Assembly (NCBI GenBank): GCA_043228905.1
Contig: JBHGNT010000011.1
Coordinates: 62,001 to 126,000, forward strand
Length of the DNA: 64,000 bases
Source: Azolla caroliniana
Lineage: Eukaryota > Polypodiophyta
Reading direction: 5' to 3'
The notes beneath the pieces are model-generated. The model was not told the origin of the DNA. It saw only the letters and a list, made by a program, of their open reading frames with translations, and ran no database searches. The first letter of the stretch is position 1. Every line of letters begins with the position of its first letter. Positions 10,022-20,590 of the stretch are shown in pieces. Made by a program: the position numbers and the translations under genes.

Positions 10022-10967
10022 TGTCGTGAAGTTGTATTTCACAATGTGAAAATAATGTCAAAAATCTATAAAATTACATTTCCCGTCTGGGAAGCATGTA
10101 GGAATTTTCAGTTCGTGAATCGGAGTTCAGAAGCCCAAGATACAAGCTTCGGAAGGATTAATGTTACTCGAGACACAAATGTAATTATATCAAAAGGGGG
10201 AGTCAAAATTAGATGAGAGTTATTTCTATAATTTCTCAAATGTACAGCTACAAAATTGAAATATAGCATCAATAAATAAAATAATAATAAATATATAAAA
10301 ATAAAAATAAAATAAATCGTCTGCATGAAGCAGTTTGTCAACCGCCTCAAGAGGGTGGTAGGGCAGTTGACCACCCTATATAAGCCACGCCCATGGTGGC
10401 TAAAGGGAAAGGAGGAGAAGGGGAATAGAAGGGGAAGAAGAAGAGGAAGGAAAAGCGAGTGGAGATGCTTGTGTGGGTGTGGGATGCAGAGCTCGCCAAA
10501 GAAGATGATGGCCTACATAAGATAAGTCAACAATTAATAAAAAAAAATGAAATACAACAAGTTGAAGTGGTGTATGTCAAATGCCTCTTTGAAAACAAAA
10601 GGGTGTGAGATCAAATCCTCTCAAATGGTCTATCCTTTCTTTTGGTAATCAAATTTTCTAATATAAATTTGTTATATGTAAAGTGAAAGAGACAAGAGTA
10701 AATACAAGTTAAAGAGTTTGAAATGGTCTATCTCAAATGCTTCTTTTCAAATAGAGTTCGTGAGTTCAAGTCTTGCCAAGTAACTTTCAGCAAATAAATG
10801 TCATAAGTATTTTTTATCAATAAAGTTCTTTTTCGCGACAATGTCGCATCTATTTGCCTTCTCGGCTTCTTGTCATTGCACCATCTACGATTAAGCCTTG
10901 TCACCCTAATCATCCCCGAGTCACAAAACCCCAGCGGTTGCAACACACAACCACAATCTTCTTGACA
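10022..10967 (+). repeat. LTR of a TGTCGT-family element (copy B)
   Basis: 946-bp LTR beginning TGTCGTGAAGTT and ending GACA, followed by a primer binding site (TGGTGAACCCGACGTGAA, 10,974-10,991) nearly identical to that of E1. A TATA box (ctatataagc) lies at about 10,376. The AT-rich 10,240-10,320 stretch and two tRNA-like pieces (around 10,565-10,625 and 10,725-10,785) are inside it. No matching 3' LTR follows. Confidence 0.75.
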
Positions 10968-11057
10968 TAAATTTGGTGAACCCGACGTGAAGTGTCGCCG
11001 ACAAGGGGAGTTTTGGAGTTAAAGTTTTCCAAAGAGAAGATCGGAAAATCAAAGAAA

Positions 11058-11305
11058 ATGGCGGATAAAGGTGCCCAACACAGAGATGACAAACAAGGGC
11101 TTCAATGAAGAGATGGAAAGTTTCATGATGACGATGATGAATCGGATGCTTCAAGAACAAAGTGTGATGAACTGGATGGAAAGTGAGTTAACACTCGTCA
11201 TACAAACGGTCATCGAAAGGATAAGCCAATTTAATGGCAAGGATGTCACTCCATTCCTCAAGGTCTATGAATACGAGATGAAGATAGGGACAGGGCAAAC
11301 AAAAG
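11058..11305 (+). pseudogene. Ty3-like gag start
   Basis: Short open frame downstream of the primer binding site of copy B. It reads GFNEEMESFMMTMMNRMLQE, then ISQFNGKDVTPFLKVYEYEM. The last block resembles the start of plant Ty3/gypsy capsids (FxGxDVTxFLxxYxxEM). It stops being gag at about 11,305, where sequence switches to copia RT. It suggests that the autonomous relative of the TGTCGT family is Ty3-like. Moderate confidence. Confidence 0.55.
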
Positions 11306-12121
11306 ACTTTGGGTGTCTCAAGAAAAGTACATTGAGAAGGTACTTGAGAGATTCAACATGGCTAAGAGTACACCGGTCAACACTCCACTCGCGGGCCACT
11401 TTAAACTTAGCTCAGCTCAATGCCCTACGAGTGATGAAGATCAAGAAGGAATGAAACAAATACCATATGCCTCTACAGTCGATAGTTTAATGTATGCTAT
11501 GGTATGCACAAGGCCAGACATTGCTCACACATTTGGTGTTGTGTGTCTTTTCCTCTCAAACCCTGGAAAAGATATTGGGAAGCAGTGAAATGGATCCTGC
11601 GATATCTGAGGGGTACCTCAAGAGTCTATCTGAAATTTGGTGAGAACCAAACTATAGTAGATGGATATACAGATGCCGATATGGCTAGGGATGTTGACTC
11701 CAGAAAGTCTAGATCTGGTTACCTAATGATCTTTGTAGAGGGAGCGGTCTCTTGGCAATCGAGATTGCAAAAATGTGTGGCATTATCCATAACAGAGGCC
11801 GAGTATATTGTTGTCACAGAAGCTAGTAAGGAATTATTATGGCTAAAGAAATTCCAACAAGAGTTGGGGCTTATTCAAGAAAGATACATTTTGTATTCAA
11901 CAAGTGTTATACATGTAAGTAAGAATTCTTCCTTTCATTCAAAGTCAAAACACATAGATGTTAGATACCATTGGATTAGAGATGTGCTTGAAGAAAAGCA
12001 AATGCACATTGAAAAGATTCACACAAATGAGAATGGCTCCGACATGATGACAAAATGTTTGTCAAGGGAGAAGCTTGAAGTTTGCAAACAAAAGGAAAAC
12101 CTAGTTGTGCCCCCCACTTGA
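11306..12121 (+). pseudogene. Ty1/copia RT end and RNase H
   Basis: C-terminal polyprotein of a copia element. It shows SQEKYIEKVLERFNM and YAMVCTRPDIAHTFGVV from the RT end. RNase H blocks follow: VKWILRYLRGTSRVYLKFG, GYTDADMARDVDSRKSRSGY, VALSITEAEYIVVTEASKEL, and SKHIDVRYHWIRDVLEE. It ends DMMTKCLSREKLEVCK and a stop at about 12,119, then a purine tract and the 3' LTR. Two frames are used (shift near 11,580). The N-terminal two thirds of the polyprotein is missing; the sequence before 11,305 is gag of an unrelated element. Confidence 0.9.
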
Positions 12122-12137
12122 GATGGAGGGGGAGAAT

Positions 12138-13000
12138 TGTTGGGGCTTGTCCACTCAAGTGGAGCCCACAACATTGAGTCGGTTGAACGCCGAATAGGCT
12201 TAATGCTAATTAGTTGCATTTATATATATATATATATGCCTCTATTTTTCCTTTTTGTATGTTTTCTTTCCTTTGGGTCTTTTGTGTGTGTGAGTGTGAA
12301 CACAGGTATGTAGACGTTGGACAACAAGAAGAAAAAGAAAAAGGGGGGGGAAACAGGCAGTGCAGAGCAAAAACAGAAAACTGAGGGAAGAACAGAAAAC
12401 TGAGAGAGAGAGAGAGAAACAGAAAACGAAAGAGCGAGCAAGAGGAAGAGTGAACTATTGTCACAGATACAGAGACCTGCGAGGGGTTGTTCATGCTATC
12501 GAAGAACCACGATCAAACAACACATGTCTTGTCTACTTGTTTCAGGTTTCTTCATTTTATGTTTTTCTAGTTTCCGTTTCCTTTTGGTTTTCATCCACCC
12601 AGTTGGGTGAAGAACTGTAAGGTTATTTGCTTGTTGGTTTATCCACCCAATCGGGTCAGAATCGTAGCCAAGGTTGTTGCCTTAAGGCTAGTACATCCTC
12701 TCTAGTCAAAACCTAGAGAGTCTGTACTCAGTTGTATTCGTTATTGTGTAGCCAAGGCTATTGCCTTGAGGTTTGTACACTCCTCTAGTGAGGTCGTATC
12801 TCATTGTACTCCAAATCATAGTGAAATTGTTTGGAACCTACAGTTCCTGTGGTTTTTCCCTATTTTGGGTTTTCCACATTAAAAACCTTGGTGTACTCTC
12901 ATTTTGTCTTGTGATTTCATCTAGTATTAATTGTGCTTGAAGTTTTTTAATCATCTCGATTCCACTCGATATTCCCATCACTTTCTACCAAGCGTGTGAA
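12138..13000 (+). repeat. 3' LTR of the copia fragment
   Basis: Begins TGTTGGGGCTTGTCC directly after the purine tract tggagggggagaat. It contains (TA)n at 12,222-12,236, a G-run and AG-rich tract near 12,340-12,420, and ends near 12,985-13,010; the exact end is uncertain. From there to 13,383 nothing recognisable was seen. Confidence 0.7.
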
Positions 13001-13383
13001 AAGCAAGCGATGAAAACCTAACTAAAGGTCCAATTTTTCCCTTATGGTTGAAGCAATGTTCGGTGGCGTGGCGACTAGTGGATGTGGGACGTGTAACTAT
13101 CCGATTCTGAAATGAACGCCGATGGTCTCATTAACCCAATTTACCAAGAGAGAATTCCCCTAACCATCATAATGTGATTAGGTCTGTTGGTTTTCATCGG
13201 GGAGGTCCTATGAGATGATTAGAGTGTATCTCATCACATTCCAAATCTATCAAATAATTGTAAAAGAGTAATGAATACAACGGATAAATACTTCTGGCAA
13301 AACTTGAAAGTATTCTCCTGCTTGCATACACTCCATAGCTAGGAAAAACAAAGCTTGCTAAAGTTCCCATCATTCTGACCATT

Positions 13384-14225
13384 TTATGATCTGGCATAGC
13401 TTCTTCCGACACTCCTCTTCATAGTGTCCGGGTTTTCCGCAGTACCCACATTCTGCTGGGTTTCGACGACTGCTTGGTCCAGCGTTGTGGTTCCCCCTTG
13501 CGCCAAACTCCCTGGGACCGCGTCTGTCCGCTTGCCATTGGTTGGATTTTGCGCTCTTGGTTTTGTCGGCCTTGGCTGTATTGGCCTCTCCTGCCGCGAT
13601 TGTGTCCTCTTCCTCCATCGAGGCTTGAGTATAACATTTGTCCATCGTGCGCCTTGTTCCTTTGACACACCTGATTCTCTTCGACCAGCAATAGTGATTG
13701 AAGATCGAAAAAGGAGGGAGGATTCTCCCTTGCGAGAACAACGGATCTTATCGCGCCGAACCGTGGTGCTAGGCCACCGAGGCAAATCTGCACCATTTCT
13801 TCATCATCAATACTGACATTGATGGATCCGAGGGCATCGCACAACTCCTTGATCTTCAAGGTGTAGTTTTCGATCGACATGTCCCTCTGTTGAATGTCGT
13901 TCAGCTCCTGGCGAAGCTGAAGCTTGCGTGTGGCCGTATTGGCTGCGAAAATCTTCTTAAGATTTTCCCATGCCTGTTTTGGTGTTTTTGCTTCTCTGAT
14001 GTATCCTAGCATATGATCATGTACGCATGATGCTAGGCAGTACAACACACGGCTTGCGGCCTGCTCCCACGTGGGATAGCTTTCGTGTATCGGGTTGGGC
14101 TGGTGTTCATGAGCTCCTTCGATGTAGCTCCAGTATCCTTGTCTGACAAGGTACTGATGCATCTTGTATTCCCAAGATGCGAAGTTCGTTTTGTCAAGCT
14201 TCTCAGTAGGAAGAGCGCTTCCCAT
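13384..14225 (-). pseudogene. Ty1/copia gag (minus strand)
   Basis: Gag of a copia retrotransposon, from MGSALPTEKLDKTNFASWEY at 14,225. It shows the family blocks YLVRQGYWSYIEG, AKTPKQAWENLKKIFAANT, LKIKELCDALGSINV and EMVQICLGGLAPRFGA. A CX2CX4HX4C knuckle (CGYCGKPGHYEEEC) sits at the end, reached after a frame change near 13,740. Length (~280 residues) fits a whole gag. No protease or pol follows, and 13,383 is a truncation. Confidence 0.88.
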
Positions 14226-14259
14226 TTGATTATACGGCCTGAATCAAGGAATTTGTGAC

Positions 14260-15350
14260 TCTCTCGCCTCTGTCAACGTGAATGTCGAGGAGGACGAGAT
14301 GGTTCAAGTGTGCCTTGGTGGGCTAGCATCCAAGTTTGGAGCTTTCTGAACAGTAGTCTGCATGAGGGAGAATACGCCTTCGTTCTTCGAGCTTCAGTCA
14401 ATGTTGCTCGTGGAGGAAAACCACGCGGGTGCGTCGACCGAGTACGCACACCGATGACAAGATGTTATACACGGAGGAGGATAGGCCTCGTAGTCATGGT
14501 GGATGAGGCGAGTCGATGTGTAATGGAGGCGAACGAAAAGAGCAGAACGTGTGCCATAATCGAAATAACGGGAGCAATTCCATACCCTCTAGAAGCAGGG
14601 GAAGTCGCCGGAAGACGGCAAGAGAAGGCCGCATCGGAATGCTCATAATCTAGCAAGAAAGGCCACGCAGAGAGTGAGTATTGGAAGAAGAGAGACGATT
14701 CGAACTGAGCCGGATCGAGCAAAAGAGACGCAGAGAGGCGTTAGAGGTTGCACTACACTGAGGGCTCTGAATGAGCCGAAAATGGATCGGGCCCTGCCTT
14801 CATAATGAAGCACAAGGCCAACTCAATGGTCGTGAACACCTCGAAATCAAGAGAGGTGTGGTATGTTGATTCCAGAGTGTCGAATCATATGGTGAGTCAC
14901 AAGGAATGGTTCTCGTACTTGGAGAAATCGGAAAATAAAGGAGTGGTCGAAACGGGAGACGACACTCCCCATACCATCGAACATGTCGGTGAAGTTCCCT
15001 TTCATCACGTCGGACAAAAAGGGAAACTCATGAACGTGTTGCACGTCCTGACAATAACGAAAAACCTAGTGTCGGTCGGTCAGATCGTCGACCAGGGCAT
15101 GCAAGTTTGATTCATGCATATCGGTTGCTACATTGAAGAAGAAGGTAAAGTCATCGCACAAGGGCGCCATAAAGGGAGGATGTTTATCCTCAATACAAAT
15201 CAAATCGGAACCACGTTGTTCACGAAAGGATAGAAAGTCGAGTCGGATATCGACCTGTGGCACAAACGGTTCGGCCACGCAAACTTCCCACAGCTTCATG
15301 AAATGCAAATGAAGAATATCGTTTTCGGGTTGCCGAAATTTCGGGGCCGT
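14260..15350 (+). pseudogene. Ty1/copia gag end, protease and pre-integrase
   Basis: A second copia copy facing the opposite way from the gag at 13,384-14,225. It starts inside gag (VNVEEDEMVQVCLGGLASKF). It continues through protease (EVWYVDSRVSNHMVSH, the usual WxxDSGAxxH box with G replaced by R) and the GAG-pre-integrase region (HKRFGHANFPQLHEMQ). Several stops and frame changes. It is interrupted at 15,350 by a solo LTR and continues at 16,128 in frame: removing the LTR and one ccgt copy gives GLPKFRGRNAQVCEAYQMGKH. Confidence 0.88.
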
Positions 15351-16127
15351 TGTCGTGAAGATTTCCGGCCACGGTGTGAAACCGGGATAGAATGGGCAAA
15401 TCGGTGGTGTGCAACATGTGCACATGCACTTGTATATTTGTGTAGTAAGAATAAGATAGCCAAAATGTAAGGGAAGGGTAATAATCTAAGGTACCAAAGG
15501 GGCACCACGGAATTCGTGGAGTGTAAATGTGATGTGCACTTGTAGACTAGGGAGAGGTACATAAGGAATAAGAGTGTAGGAGTGATGGGCATTGAATAGG
15601 ACGGCTAGGTGAGTGAGAGTTATGGCTAACGGTCTCAAGATCGAGATCAAATATTCTCCTTTGAAAAGGAGAAGGGGGAATTTGACCACTCATCTTGTAT
15701 TGTGCCTCTCCCCTTACATCTATAAAAGGGAGTGAGGGGTCACATTTGAAGGGGTTGCCTAATTTTGAGTGTGAGTGAGGTATACCACTTAGTCTAGGGT
15801 TCGCCTTCTTCCCATTTCATTTTAGGGTTAGGGTTTCGCTTAGGGTTTTCTTATTCTTCTTCTTCCTATTTATTCGCTTACGGTTTCTTATATCGTTTGG
15901 TGCAGCCTATGCGGCCACCATTATTGTAATCATTCATTTCTTAATATAACTTCTTGTTGAGTATCTTGACTCCATCTTCTTCTTATTCTATCATAATGTC
16001 ATATTCGTTCTCTTCTCCTCTTGAGCTAATCTTCCATTCGTTGTCTTAACCTTTCTCCTCTTCTCCCTAGTCCAAGACCCCCGTGGTCCCACCTAGGATC
16101 TACACGTACTCGCGGAACTTCGCGACA
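15351..16127 (+). mobile_element. Solo LTR (TGTCGT family, copy C)
   Basis: 777-bp solo LTR, TGTCGTGAAG...CGCGACA, flanked by a perfect 4-bp duplication ccgt (15,347-15,350 and 16,128-16,131). A TATA box (tctataaaaggga) lies at about 15,719. Its last ~60 bp (TAGTCCAAGACC, GTACTCGCGGAACT) match the ends of the E1 LTRs. The host copia frame is restored exactly by excision. No internal region, so it arose by LTR-LTR recombination. Confidence 0.92.
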
Positions 16128-16543
16128 CCGTAATGCCCAAGTTTGCGAAGCCTATCAAATGGGAAAACACCACGGACTTCCATTCCCCAATGAGCATAAT
16201 CGCAGTCGAAATCCGCTAGATTTGATCCATTTGGATGTTTGGGGACCGGCACAGAATGTGAGTCTCGGTGGAAACCGTTACTTCATAACCTTCATCGATG
16301 ACTTCACTCGACACACATGGGCATGCACGATCACGAAGAAGAGCGAAGTCTTCACATGTTTCCTGGAGGTGAAGAGCCTTGCGGAAAGGGAAACATGGTG
16401 CAAGATCAAATGCCTACAGTCCGATGGCGGGAAGGAGTATTTGTCCGACCAGTTCACAAGCTATCTACAGAAGGAAAGAATTCGACGCGAATTCTCGTGC
16501 AGCTATACGTCGGAGCAAAATGACATAGCCGAGCAGAAGAATC
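16128..16543 (+). pseudogene. Ty1/copia integrase core
   Basis: Continuation of the copia pol. It includes the end of the HHCC zinc domain (CEAYQMGKH, second cysteine changed to tyrosine) and the integrase core LIHLDVWGPA, RYFITFIDDFTRHTW and LQSDGGKEY. The glutamate block reads SYTSEQNDIAEQKN. It is cut at 16,543 by a second solo LTR and resumes for a few codons at 20,276 (QKNQTKR) before the copia sequence ends. Confidence 0.88.
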
Positions 16544-16967
16544 TATTGAGAAATCGAATGCGGAATAGATCACAATAAGCAACTTACGTGCTAAAATACG
16601 AAATACACAAAAATACCAAAAAGACAAGTTCAACAATTCGGCGCACAGAGATTTACGTGGAAACCCTACAACGGGGAAAACCACGGGAACAGATTCTTCA
16701 CTATACAAAATAGTGGATATACAATACGGATATGAATACAACACTCTCCTGTTGTAGGTTTTAGAGTTAGGGTTAGGGTTAATGAGAATGATGATGATGA
16801 TGATTGATGATGACGAAGATAGACATGGTGAAATCGCAAAGATGATGAAGAGTATGATGGTGAGAGAGATTGAGATGAAGATGTTGAGAATTATTGAGAA
16901 GCATCGCGGGGTGGGGGGTGGTGCCTAGAATGGATCCACCCCCCTCCCAAGGGGGTTCAATGTTGAG

Positions 16968-17034
<67 letters not shown>

Positions 17035-19595
17035 AAAGAGAGATAGAGAGAAATGTTCATTCATGTTTCATTCATTCCCCATAAGGGGTTAAATAGTACA
17101 AGAGGGGGTAGATACATAGGGGTGTAAGTCCCCTCGAGCATTCATACTGGACACTCACTCACATCTCCTCATATCCATCCACATGCACACACGTGTGCAT
17201 GTGTTCACATACGTATAGACTCACAATTACATTTATGTCCCCTACACATACACAACAACATCATGATAACATTCGACCCTCGCTCATCACATTGACTCTC
17301 CGTACATCTCATACGGGGTAACACAATATGGCACGCCCGTGGGAGAGTGCCTTGCACGTCGATCCCACATGCCTTGATGATGATATTTCTTCGACCGGAA
17401 CTTCCATCGGTCCTTTCAACGATCGACTCCCTCGATCGGAGTGCTTGACTCGAACATCTTTGTCGGTCAGCAAATCTTTCCGCGACACAAACATTCTTGT
17501 TCTGTCGGCTTACGAACTTCGTCATGGGTCTAAAATAACATTGTGTGTATGTGTGTTCTTCTTTCTATTTTGTGAGTTATCGTGATTCAATTACATTGAT
17601 TTCATTCAAGTTGATGAGTTTTAAAAATGATGTATTATACCCTCAAATTTCTAAAATTTCGTTCCGTACCCTCACGGTTTTGAAATTTCATTTGCTAACC
17701 TCAAGTTTTTAAAATCTCACAAATGCCCCTCTCTTCTCTTTTTTCCTCTCTCTTGTTTTTCGGTTTCATCTATAATTTCACTTTTACTTTTAGGTCATTT
17801 TTTCCATTTTTCTATTTGTCTTCTTCTCATTTTCTTACATTTTTTTTTTCCCCCCCTTACATTTTGCGTCTTCTCTAGTCTTCTACTCTTGCGTGCTTCC
17901 TTCTTCTTGGTGTTAAGTGTTGCATCTTCTGTTCTTCTTGTCTTTCATTTCCTTTTCTCTGTTCTTCCACTGCTAATGGTGCTTCTCTTTCCTCTTTGTT
18001 TCATCGTTTCTCTTCTTTCTTTCTTTGCGAGTTCTTCTTGTTTGATGTCTTCTGCAAATCTTCTCTCTTTCTTCCTTTGTTTCTTCCACTTCTTCCTGTT
18101 CTATTTTGGTGTTTCGGGGTAGGGAGGAAACACGACCGTCACTCTCCCTTTGCTTGCACGTCATCTCCTTCTTTGTGCTGCCGCCGTCATTTCCGTTGCC
18201 CAACCGTGGTTGTCCGTCTTTGTCTGGTCCTTACGCCTGCTACCGCATCATCCTGCCGCTCTAATCGTTGATGTTCGGCCCGTCCGTTCTCGGCTGTTTG
18301 TCTGTGTCTCCGACTCCGTCCGGTCAGTCAGTCAGATCCGGCCGTTATTGTTTGTCCGGCCCATCGTTTCAACGTCATCGCCGTTCTGGCCGTCGGTTCT
18401 CCGGCCATTCTTGTCGCTTTTCGGCAGTGTCGTTGTTCTAGTTGTTGTCCAGTCGCTTCTCGGGCCGCTCCGATTGCTCATGTCCGGTCACTCTCCGGCC
18501 TATCCAACCGCTCGAATTGCTATTCGTCGTTGTCATCGTCTCCTTCGCTTTTCGGCGGCTCTGTCCTCGTCGCCGGCTCCGTCGCTTTTCGGTGTCCATG
18601 TCCCATCGTTTGGTTGTTGCCATTGTCATGGCTGTGCATTTCGGATATCGTCTCTGTTGCTCTTCGGCTCTGTCCGGCCATCGTCCCACTGTCTTCCAAT
18701 CGTGTGTCTGGTCTGTCCGTCTGTGTGGTCGCCTGTTCAGCCCATTTGACCCATCCTACTGTGTCTTGTGTCTTTTTGGTCGCCTTTGTCTAGTGCATCC
18801 ATCCGTATCTTTCCAGCGCTATTGGTTGATGTCGGGTTTGCATCTGCATCTCCTCCGTCTTCTTCGGCCCTTCGGTGTTAACCGTCTCCGGTTCTGGTTC
18901 CGATTCCGGTTTCGACTCACTCTGTGTTGCTTCTTTTAGAACCACCTCTCGTGCATTCTCAGCACATCCTGCCGGTCTCCGCTCCACACACTGCGACTTT
19001 CTCCGCAGTCTCCTGGTGGGCTTCTCTTTCCGGTCGTGCTGGCACCGGTTCCCACTGCATCGTTGTTTGTACAGCCGTGCATCTTGCACCACGCTTTCAA
19101 AAACACGCACATTGTCGCTAACCGCATCGGAAACCCGCACATTGACACTAATCGCAACCTCGCACAACCATTGTTGCCATTCATGCATTCCTCCATCGCA
19201 TCATCATTTCTTGCACTCGTACACAAACGTCATCGTTTCCATTTCTTCGCTTGCACATACATTGAACATCGTCGCCGTCATTTGCATGTTTCTGCCATTT
19301 CTCGCACATCATGCTACCACGTTCTCTTCTTGGACTTCTTCATCAAAGGGGGTCCGCCGTTGTGGTCGCCAAAAGGTGTTGTAGGTTTTAGAGTTAGGGT
19401 TAGGGTTAATGAGAATGATAATGATGATGATTGATGATGACGAAGATAGACATGGTGAAATAGCAAAGATGATGAAGAGTATGATGGTGAGAGAGATTGA
19501 GATGAAGATGTTGAGAATTATTGAGAAGCATCGCAGGGTGGGGGGTGGTGCCTAGAATGGCTCCACCCCCCTCCCAAGGGGGTTCAACGTTGAGG

Positions 19596-19638
<43 letters not shown>

Positions 19639-20275
19639 AAAGAGAGATAGAGAGAAATGTTCATTCATGTTTCATTCATTCCCCATAAGGGGTTAAATAG
19701 TACAAGAGGGGGTAGATACATAGGGGTGTAAGCCCCCTCGAGCATTCATACTGGACACTCACTCACACCTCCTCATATCCATCCACATACACACACGTGT
19801 GCATGTGTTCACATACGTATAGACTCACAATTACATTTATGTCCCCTACACATACACAACAACATCATGATAACATTCGACCCTCGCTCATCACACTGAC
19901 TCTCCGTACATCTCGTACGGGGTAACATCTCCCGAGTGTATCAGCCGCACATGGCTCTTCGCGTCTGCTGTTACAGCTATGGCGCGGCTCACTACACTCT
20001 TACTCTCTCTCACACACAATTTCTACTGTTCTAACTCTGTTCATCAACACCAAACTAAAGTTTGCCCTAGTTGTATATATTCTTATACAACTTCCTAACT
20101 ATTTACATATCTAGCCTCCATGAGGCGCACACTCAGACTATTTACAAATATAGTCTCCGAGTTGGCTATATACACGGTTTCGGTTTCGGTCCCTCATCAA
20201 CTCGGTTCTTGTCTTCGACTGTCAACTTTCCGAACAATCGGATCTTCCTCCCATTGGAGGGACAAATTCCCAACA
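16544..20275 (-). mobile_element. Solo copia-type LTR, itself interrupted
   Basis: 549-bp LTR on the minus strand (TGTTGGG...CTCAATA), present as 16,544-16,749 and 19,933-20,275. It is flanked by a perfect 5-bp duplication gaatc (16,539-16,543 and 20,276-20,280). The integrase frame reads through when it is removed. Its end motif (tttacgtggaaaccc...aaccacggg) is shared with the LTR at 36,345-36,942. It is split by the element at 16,750-19,927. Confidence 0.85.
16750..19927 (-). mobile_element. Non-autonomous LTR element (TRIM/LARD-like)
   Basis: 3178-bp element with two similar LTRs, 16,750-17,323 (574 bp) and 19,377-19,927 (551 bp), each TGTTGTAGG...GGGGTAACA. A perfect 5-bp duplication tctcc flanks it (16,745-16,749 and 19,928-19,932). 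On the minus strand a primer binding site-like TGGCGACCACAACGGC (19,356-19,371) lies 5 bases inside the LTR. The gypsy element at 24,997-32,204 has the same core TGGCGACCAC at the same distance. No clear purine tract was found at the other end. The 2-kb interior has no retroviral protein; it is pyrimidine-rich (17,640-18,120) and then CCGGCC/GTCC-rich (18,180-18,900). LTRs contain a long AG run (16,975-17,030; 19,601-19,635) and TTAGGG-like repeats. Confidence 0.9.
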
Positions 20276-20299
20276 GAATCAGACGAAAAGATTGTGAGT

Positions 20300-20590
20300 T
20301 TTAAAGGGAGGAGAAGGAGAAGGAGAAGGATTCAACGTAGAGGATTAACTATATTATTGCAGAGCAGGCAAAAAAACTTTGCACCAGTCTAACCCTAGAC
20401 CTTTGTAAGGAATTCTGAACCGGTTTGATTGGAGCAGAACCAGCCACTTTGGTTTGGACAAGGCCAAGCCAACTAAGCTAAAACTGAACTGTTATCGATT
20501 ACTAATTGCCCATCTCGAAAACATTCTTTGTAAAGACACGTTATGCTAACTTTAAATATGGTCTTTGTACTAAGTCTTTTCTTTTCGTCC
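20300..20590. other. No recognisable feature
   Basis: Sequence between the last copia codons and the gypsy fragment. A short GGAGAA run (20,308-20,330) and unrelated single-copy-looking sequence; no coding similarity seen. Confidence 0.5.

Noticed and set aside
13424-13816. Plus-strand 130-residue frame
   Set aside because: It is the antisense shadow of the copia gag on the minus strand. The same holds for plus-strand frames across 25.0-31.9 kb.
18150-19434. Overlapping open frames of 130-200 residues on both strands
   Set aside because: They lie inside the non-autonomous LTR element in CCGGCC/GTCC-biased sequence, have leucine/serine/arginine-skewed composition, overlap one another and contain no domain.
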